Shown piece by piece: positions 60,001 to 64,000 of a stretch of 64,000 nucleotides of DNA (positions are counted from its first letter, which is position 1; each line of letters starts with the position of its first letter). The position numbers were made by a program, and so were the translations under genes. Location of the stretch: NCBI RefSeq assembly GCF_001653795.1, contig NZ_CP011514.1:3490279-3554278 (forward strand), given 5' to 3'. The stretch is from Mitsuaria sp. 7 (lineage in GTDB: Bacteria > Pseudomonadota > Gammaproteobacteria > Burkholderiales > Burkholderiaceae_C). The notes beneath the pieces were generated by a model that worked only from the letters and a program-made list of their open reading frames with translations, did no database searches and was not told the origin of the DNA.

Positions 60001-61042
60001 TGTCCGCGTAGTAGCCGTAGGTGCTGTAGCGCACGCCGTTGATGGCGATGCCGGTCAGCAGCTTGGCATCGATCGCACCCGCCTCGTAGAAGTAGGTCCG
60101 GACGTCGGGCGCCCCGCTGGGCGCGGTGACCGTCGCCAACATGCCCTGCGCGTTGTAGCCGTAGGTCCAGATGTTGCCGTCCTGGTCCTTGGCCTGCGTC
60201 ACCGCGCTGGCGGCGTTGTAGGTGAAATCGATGTAATGGCCGGCGGCATTGGCGATGCGCGACGGCGACGTCGAGCCCGCGAACGGGTAGGTGTAGGTCA
60301 CCAGCGGCGAGCTGCCGCGGCTGGTGATGCTGCGGATCGTGTAGGTGTTGTTGTAGAAGAGCGTGAGCCCGTCCATGTTGAGCGCGAAGGACCAGTCGCG
60401 CGGCACGATCGTGAGCTTGCCCAGCGCCGACGAGCCGCTCACGTGATAGACCATGTTGTTGGTCGGATCCGGCGTGAATGTGTAGCTCGCGCCGTCGGGT
60501 TTCGTGAAGCGGATGGAGCTCGGGACACACTTGCCCGGGTAGTCGGCGTTCGTGTTGCAGGCGCCCAGCGGCGTCAACGGCGCGTAGTCATAGCTCGACG
60601 TCCACTTCGGACCGAACATGCCCGGCGTGCTGGAGAAGCTGCGATAGGTGCGACTCAGCCCCAAGCCATAGGCGCCATTGGCGACGATGTCCTGCTCGAC
60701 CTTGAACTTCTCGCCCGTGGCGATCATCACCGGGTGAGCAGTCTGCGGCGTGATGCACGGATCGTCCGTGCCTCCGTTCGTGCCCGGCGGATTCGCCTTG
60801 TTGTCCTTGAGCGGAGAGCCGGCCTCACCGCCGAGCGGTGGGGCGTTCTGAATCAACCCTTGATCGACCGAGATGTACTTGATGTAGCCGATCGACTTCC
60901 AGTTGTTGACACTCGGCGGCAAGGTGACCTTGTTCTGGCCATCGTCCAGCCTGGGGTGCGGGTCGCCGTCGTCATTGGCGGCGCAAGCAACGCCGTGCAG
61001 CCCTGCCGCCAGCAAGACGACCAGTCCCATCGCTGATTTCAC
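57014..61042 (-). CDS. Secreted Rhs/YD-repeat protein with variable C-terminal tip
   Basis: A 1342-residue protein. A Sec signal peptide ([21 protein letters not shown]) is followed by an N-terminal domain with DUF6531-like [18 protein letters not shown] and [16 protein letters not shown], many YD repeats (about 230-1140, for example [11 protein letters not shown] and YDALGR-type units), and the Rhs core [30 protein letters not shown] near 1210. After the core junction DPDGLSP there is a tip of about 90 residues with seven cysteines and a [13 protein letters not shown] hydrophobic run. There is no PAAR or T6SS motif, so export is probably by Sec and the protein may act at the surface or be released. 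GTG start with cagggagagcgc upstream. Tips of this type are often toxins; the activity is not recognisable. Confidence 0.92.
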   Translation of the reverse strand: MKSAMGLVVLLAAGLHGVACAANDDGDPHPRLDDGQNKVTLPPSVNNWKSIGYIKYISVDQGLIQNAPPLGGEAGSPLKDNKANPPGTNGGTDDPCITPQTAHPVMIATGEKFKVEQDIVANGAYGLGLSRTYRSFSSTPGMFGPKWTSSYDYAPLTPLGACNTNADYPGKCVPSSIRFTKPDGASYTFTPDPTNNMVYHVSGSSALGKLTIVPRDWSFALNMDGLTLFYNNTYTIRSITSRGSSPLVTYTYPFAGSTSPSRIANAAGHYIDFTYNAASAVTQAKDQDGNIWTYGYNAQGMLATVTAPSGAPDVRTYFYEAGAIDAKLLTGIAINGVRYSTYGYYADKRVQFSGLSGDEERDGFTYGTDTTTVTDARGQATVYTFASLQGGKKLTSVSRQPTSSCPAASATTAYDANGWTDYTLDWNGNKDDYSYDAAGKLLQLTTAVGTSSASTQVNTWNGDLLASSLFKDANGASLYRIDYTYFTTGNALNNVQSIVTTDLVNGGTRTTTFGYTFAASAVLTSKTVTQALPGGNATTTWLFDGSGNLTSVTDPVGRQWSYSGYNGRGLPSHVVDANGVATDLVYDAKSNVTTSTTTINGVARTTTYAYNADRLMTDASYPDGSAQRWRYTASMRLSDVGNVRGDYVHTAVAVPPLSSSMSSARNTPASSGGTPVVGGTGSFATAARYDSLGRTVTALWSDGVNARQTFSYDKNGNLLTSTRSGHTTSMAYDAMDRVTRVTAPDSGITQFGYDPAGNLQTVQDPRGLTTRYGYNGLGQRVSLNSPDTGVTSYAYDSAGRLASESRADGQVWTYGWDAVGRMTSRSSGGQVESFTYDGGANGKGHLTQMSDLSGQTSFAYNPDGQLASQTVTIAGQTYSTSYSYDNAGRVTGMTYPTGVSVSYQYDAYGRLSAVLGTPTVPWSTVASSFLYQPATDRPYAWRFGNGLPRMETWDADGLLQRVESPGVQNLGYGYIGSNVLQITDSVYPAQTSAFGYDGNDRLTSVSKSGDDQTIAVDNVDNRTLLIRAGTSTSYGLAPDSNRLMSVGGANWRNFSYDAAGNLSSESRWDGSRGYGYDAFNRLNSATINGATVGQYLNNGLNQRVMKTSAAGQTRYFYGPGGELLAEIGPQTTIYLWAAGQLLGISRDGQFYASHNDHLGRPEVLTGSSGNVVWRANNAAFDRSVVVDAIGGMNVGFPGQYYDAETGLWQNWNRYYDASVGRYIQSDPIGQAGGINTYVYVRGNAFNLSDPDGLSPKPEWWNKMWASPDTSKCATAECAAGLLPAPQDNRTQLQVDSGQCQLVCNISSAAPVAACNMALGGGLVGGVAATAGRMSICSMVCKQ

Positions 61043-61208
61043 GCGCTCTCCCTGATGCGCATTTTTGTGCGGGAGACGCTATCAGCGGGCTTTCGGTCAC
61101 TCCTCCTGGGATACCCGCAAGACCTGGCACGGGACGTTCAACCATCGCTCGGGCGTTAACGACGCCTTCATCCGTCCGCGTGTCCAGCGATCCATCCGTC
61201 GGGTCCGT

Positions 61209-62270
61209 TCATCTGAACAGCTGTCCGTTCAGCACGATCGCGACAGTCCGCACGAACAGCACCGCCAGCGCCACGCTCAACACGCCGAGCAGCACGACCG
61301 CCAGCGTCTGCAGCGGCAGGCCGCCCGCGTGATGTGCGTACTTCAGCGCCGCGCTCGCCAGCGCCGCCATCGGGAAGCTGATGCCCCACCAGGCCGGCGA
61401 GAACGCGATGCACGGGCGGAACACCTTGGGCGCGATCACCAGGAACAGGAACAGCCCGAAGTAGAAGAGCACCGCGGCGAAGCGGTCGACGCCGACGATG
61501 TTGGTGTACGCGAGGAAGCCCACCGCGAACGGCGCGACCAGCATCATCAGCGAGGGCGTCACGCCCGGCGCCATCGGTTCGCGGTGGACGAGGCGGCTCA
61601 CAATCATCACGAACAGCACCGGCGCCAGCATGGCGCCGAGCGCGCCGGCGATCAGGGTCACCTCCGGCGCCCAGGGCATGGTCATGTCGCGGCCCGTGAC
61701 CGCGATGTCGAGCGTCGCCACGCCGGAGAGCAGCCACGCGGGCATCACGAGCGCGGACTCCAGCTGCCCCTTCAGCAGCCGCGAGACCGCGATGAACGCG
61801 AGCGCGAACGCGCCCAGCGCGCCGATGGTCCACAGCGCCTGCGCCGTCGATGCGCTGTAAGGATCGATCAGCGAGGACAGCAGCAGCAGCGAGATCGCGA
61901 TCGTGCCGAAGAAGTTGCCGCCCACCGGGTGGTGGAACTCCGCGCGCACGGCCTCGGGATGTTTCGCCAGCTTGACGAGATAGCCGACGGCCATCAGCAG
62001 GAACACGACGACCGCGAGCGCGCCGACCGCTTCGCCGATGAAGGCGGGGACGTCGAGGTCGCGATGCGCGAGACGCCAGGCCAGCGCGAGTCCGGACAGC
62101 CCCATCACGGACGCGAAGAGATTCACCGGCAGATGGCGGATCGAGGCGCCGGCGTGCGAGGACGACACCGGGTGTCCGGCCTTCATGGAAACCGATGGAG
62201 CGCTCAACGGAGAACTCGACGGAGAAATCGACGGAGAACTCGACGGAGACAAGGGTGACGAGGCGTGCAT
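61209..62270 (-). CDS. TDT/SLAC1 family transporter
   Basis: A 353-residue inner-membrane protein with about ten helices, of the tellurite-resistance/dicarboxylate transporter (TehA, SLAC1) family. Family features: the first helix HLPVNLFASVMGLSGLALAWR, the central FFGTIAISLLLLSSLI with its conserved Phe-rich gate, and FYFGLFLFLVIAPKVFRPCIAFSPAWWGISFPMAAL. Substrates in this family include dicarboxylates, anions and sulfite. The N-terminal 28 residues are a serine/proline repeat coded by 12-bp units; the true start may be the ATG at 62186. It is divergent from the GlxA-type regulator. Confidence 0.9.
   Translation of the reverse strand: MHASSPLSPSSSPSISPSSSPLSAPSVSMKAGHPVSSSHAGASIRHLPVNLFASVMGLSGLALAWRLAHRDLDVPAFIGEAVGALAVVVFLLMAVGYLVKLAKHPEAVRAEFHHPVGGNFFGTIAISLLLLSSLIDPYSASTAQALWTIGALGAFALAFIAVSRLLKGQLESALVMPAWLLSGVATLDIAVTGRDMTMPWAPEVTLIAGALGAMLAPVLFVMIVSRLVHREPMAPGVTPSLMMLVAPFAVGFLAYTNIVGVDRFAAVLFYFGLFLFLVIAPKVFRPCIAFSPAWWGISFPMAALASAALKYAHHAGGLPLQTLAVVLLGVLSVALAVLFVRTVAIVLNGQLFR
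62204..62252. repeat. 12-bp tandem repeat in the transporter N-terminus
   Basis: Four units of the type aacggagaactcg/gacggagaaatc in a row. On the minus strand they give SPSS/SPSI repeats. Unit loss or gain keeps frame. Confidence 0.8.
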
Positions 62271-62403
62271 GGCTGTGTCCTGGGCGGGTCCGGTGGCGGG
62301 CTGGTTGGCTGGATTTGCGTGTGTCGTTATTTTCTGCCAAGCTCCCCGGAGCCTGCCCCTCCACGGCACGGCGTTTCCTGCCAATCACCGGGCATTCACC
62401 GCC

Positions 62404-63354
62404 ATGCGCATCGCCATCCTCGCCTTCCCCCGTTTCCAGCTGCTCGACGTGGCCGGACCCGCCGATGTCTTCGCGGAGGCGTCCCAGCAGCTCGGCGACG
62501 CCAAGGCCTATCAGGTGAGCGTGATCAGCACGACGGCGGGTCTGCTCAGCAGCAGCAGCGGTCTGCGCATGGCGGTCGACTCGACGGTGGCCACGCATCG
62601 CGGGCGCATCGACACGCTGCTCGTCGCGGGCAGCCCTCGGCGCGCGGACATGGCCGTCGATGACGACCTGCGGCGCTGGCTGCAACGCCAGGCCCGCACG
62701 GCGCGCCGCTACGGCTCGGTCTGCACCGGCGCCTTCGCGCTGGCCTCGGCCGGACTGCTGGACGGCAAGCGCGTGGCGACGCACTGGAACTCGACCGACC
62801 GCCTCGCGGCCGACTACCCCGACGCCTGCGTCGAACCCGATGCGATCTACGTGAAGGACGGCCAGCTCTTCACGTCGGCGGGCGTCACCGCGGGCATGGA
62901 CCTGGCGCTCGCGATGGTCGAGGACGACCACGGGCGCGAGCTCGCGTTGCGTGTCGCGCGCCAGTTGGTGATGTTCCTGAAACGCCCCGGCGGGCAGAGC
63001 CAGTTCAGCGCCCACCTGGCCGCGCAGACGGCGGAGCGTTCCGACGTGAGCACGATCCAGGACTACGTGCTCGCCCACCTGCGCGCGGACCTCTCCATCC
63101 CGGCGCTCGCGCGCCGCGCGGGCATGAGCGAGCGCACCTTCGCCCGCGTGTTCCGCGGCGAGACGGGCACGACGCCGGCGGAGTTCGTCGAGAACGCGCG
63201 CATCGACGCCGCGCGCCGCATGGCGGAGGACTCCGACCTGCCGGCGAAGCGTCTGGCCGACGCGGTCGGCTACGCGAACGTGGACGGCTTCCGGCGCGCG
63301 TTCAGCCGGCGGCTAGGGCTCACGCTGGTCGAGTACCGGCGACGCTTTGCGTGA
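62404..63354 (+). CDS. GlxA family AraC-type transcriptional regulator
   Basis: A 316-residue regulator. Residues 1-165 are a DJ-1/PfpI-like domain (MRIAILAFPRFQLLDVAGPADVF; nucleophile-elbow-like YGSVCTGAFALASAG near 102-116), and residues 215-316 an AraC helix-turn-helix pair (LSIPALARRAGMSERTFARVF, then LADAVGYANVDGFRRAF). Such regulators often control amino acid or choline/carnitine use; the ligand here is unknown. It is divergent from the SLAC1-type transporter by about 130 bp and may regulate it (inference). Confidence 0.94.
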   Translation: MRIAILAFPRFQLLDVAGPADVFAEASQQLGDAKAYQVSVISTTAGLLSSSSGLRMAVDSTVATHRGRIDTLLVAGSPRRADMAVDDDLRRWLQRQARTARRYGSVCTGAFALASAGLLDGKRVATHWNSTDRLAADYPDACVEPDAIYVKDGQLFTSAGVTAGMDLALAMVEDDHGRELALRVARQLVMFLKRPGGQSQFSAHLAAQTAERSDVSTIQDYVLAHLRADLSIPALARRAGMSERTFARVFRGETGTTPAEFVENARIDAARRMAEDSDLPAKRLADAVGYANVDGFRRAFSRRLGLTLVEYRRRFA

Positions 63355-63483
63355 CGCGATACGGGACTGCGGTGGAGCAGTCCGCTGCAGCCGCATGCGG
63401 AGAGGCATCCTCAAATCTGATGAGGACCACCCGTGTCCGACTGATTAGCATGGCCTGCCGTCGTTCAGCGGCAGGGAACTGGG

Positions 63484-64000
63484 ATGACGGCCTCCTCCAT
63501 GCTCCGCCGACATCGGCAGTCGCAGCCTCAGGCGAGCGGGGTGACGCTAGCCGACACACTCAGTGCGGCCGAAGCCGAGCTTGACAGGCAGCAACGCGCC
63601 GTCGGCTACGCAGGGAATCCGCTGCGGTTCACTCCGATGGCGCCGGCCATCTGGGTCGCGGTCGTCTGGGCCGCCGCAGTCGGGATGCTCTACGCCGTGG
63701 GCTACCTGGACGCCGACACGGATCCGAAGGGAACGGGCGGACTCGCCGAGCTGAAGGCCCTCATCGTGGACCCCCACGTGGACTACGCCGCCCGCCGGGC
63801 AGCGCTGGCGTTCAGCGGTGTGACGCTGGCCATCACGCTGGCCCTGTCGATCACCAGCGTTGTCTGGGCCGTCTCGGCCTTCCTGAAGAAGGCCAATCGC
63901 TTTCGTATTCCTGCACTGATCGTGGCCGTCCTGTTTCTCGCGCTGTCCATGGGGCTCTCATGGAAGGTTGCCGACGCGTGCCAACCATTCACCTCCGAGC
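63484..64000 (+). CDS. Membrane protein of unknown function (cut by window end)
   Basis: Open from an ATG at 63484 to the window edge, 172 codons without a stop; truncated by the window. Three membrane helices are predicted: APAIWVAVVWAAAVGMLYAVGYL, LAFSGVTLAITLALSITSVVWAV and IPALIVAVLFLALSMGLSW. The loop between helices 1 and 2 is polar (DADTDPKGTGGLAELKALI). Preceded by gcagggaactggg. I do not recognise the family. Confidence 0.62.
   Translation, partial: MTASSMLRRHRQSQPQASGVTLADTLSAAEAELDRQQRAVGYAGNPLRFTPMAPAIWVAVVWAAAVGMLYAVGYLDADTDPKGTGGLAELKALIVDPHVDYAARRAALAFSGVTLAITLALSITSVVWAVSAFLKKANRFRIPALIVAVLFLALSMGLSWKVADACQPFTSE

Noticed and set aside
57572..61036. Two long plus-strand open frames
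   Set aside because: Antisense to the YD repeats of the Rhs protein; arginine/valine-rich shadows of a repetitive gene.

Overview
The window looks like a chromosomal segment of a high-GC betaproteobacterium of the order Burkholderiales, probably near the Roseateles/Mitsuaria/Rubrivivax group. That placement is inferred from gene content: small DUF4148 proteins, the order cysI - DUF934 - cysH - cysD - cysN, YbiB, a PEP-CTERM protein and the style of the chemoreceptor. No rRNA, insertion sequence, integrase or CRISPR array was seen. Two nearly identical tRNA-Asn genes lie at 34951-35205.

Layout. 1-12.5 kb: TetR regulator (partial), chemoreceptor, YdeI-like protein, secreted proteins of unknown function, patatin lipoprotein, penicillin-acylase family enzyme, nicotinate phosphoribosyltransferase, and an Lrp regulator divergent from ornithine cyclodeaminase, followed by ybiB. 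12.5-20.7 kb: an assimilatory sulfate reduction operon (sulfite reductase, DUF934, APS-type reductase, ATP sulfurylase CysD/CysN, siroheme-forming methyltransferase) behind a CysB-like inverted repeat, then a 7Fe ferredoxin and a ferredoxin-NADP reductase. In the sequence as given, cysH and cysD form one open frame because of a run of eight C. 20.8-29.3 kb: a frameshifted DUF2442-HTH gene, small proteins, and an EmrAB/NodT-type tripartite efflux operon next to a large winged-helix/AAA regulator. 29.3-32 kb: tandem copies of a DUF4148 gene plus an 84-residue membrane peptide, each with the same 27-bp hairpin leader and its own terminator.

32-44 kb: GNAT acetyltransferase; a TPP riboswitch ahead of a TonB-dependent receptor; the tRNA pair; a methyltransferase whose start lies in a perfect palindrome; PEP-CTERM, DUF4124 and DUF1275 proteins; a response regulator; a LacI regulator with an operator on its own start; a possible double-glycine peptide plus small membrane protein; a second TonB receptor. 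44-53.6 kb: cold-shock-domain protein, S9 peptidase, and a purine catabolic cluster (guaD, lysR, xdhA, xdhB). 53.6-61 kb: an AT-richer accessory island on the minus strand. A secreted Rhs/YD-repeat protein is followed by a zinc-ribbon membrane protein and an array of short genes (lipoproteins, Sel1-repeat, DUF4288) present as duplicated, partly decayed blocks. This resembles the immunity-gene arrays of polymorphic toxin loci and is the most unusual part of the window. 61-64 kb: a TDT/SLAC1-type transporter, a GlxA-type AraC regulator and a truncated membrane protein gene.
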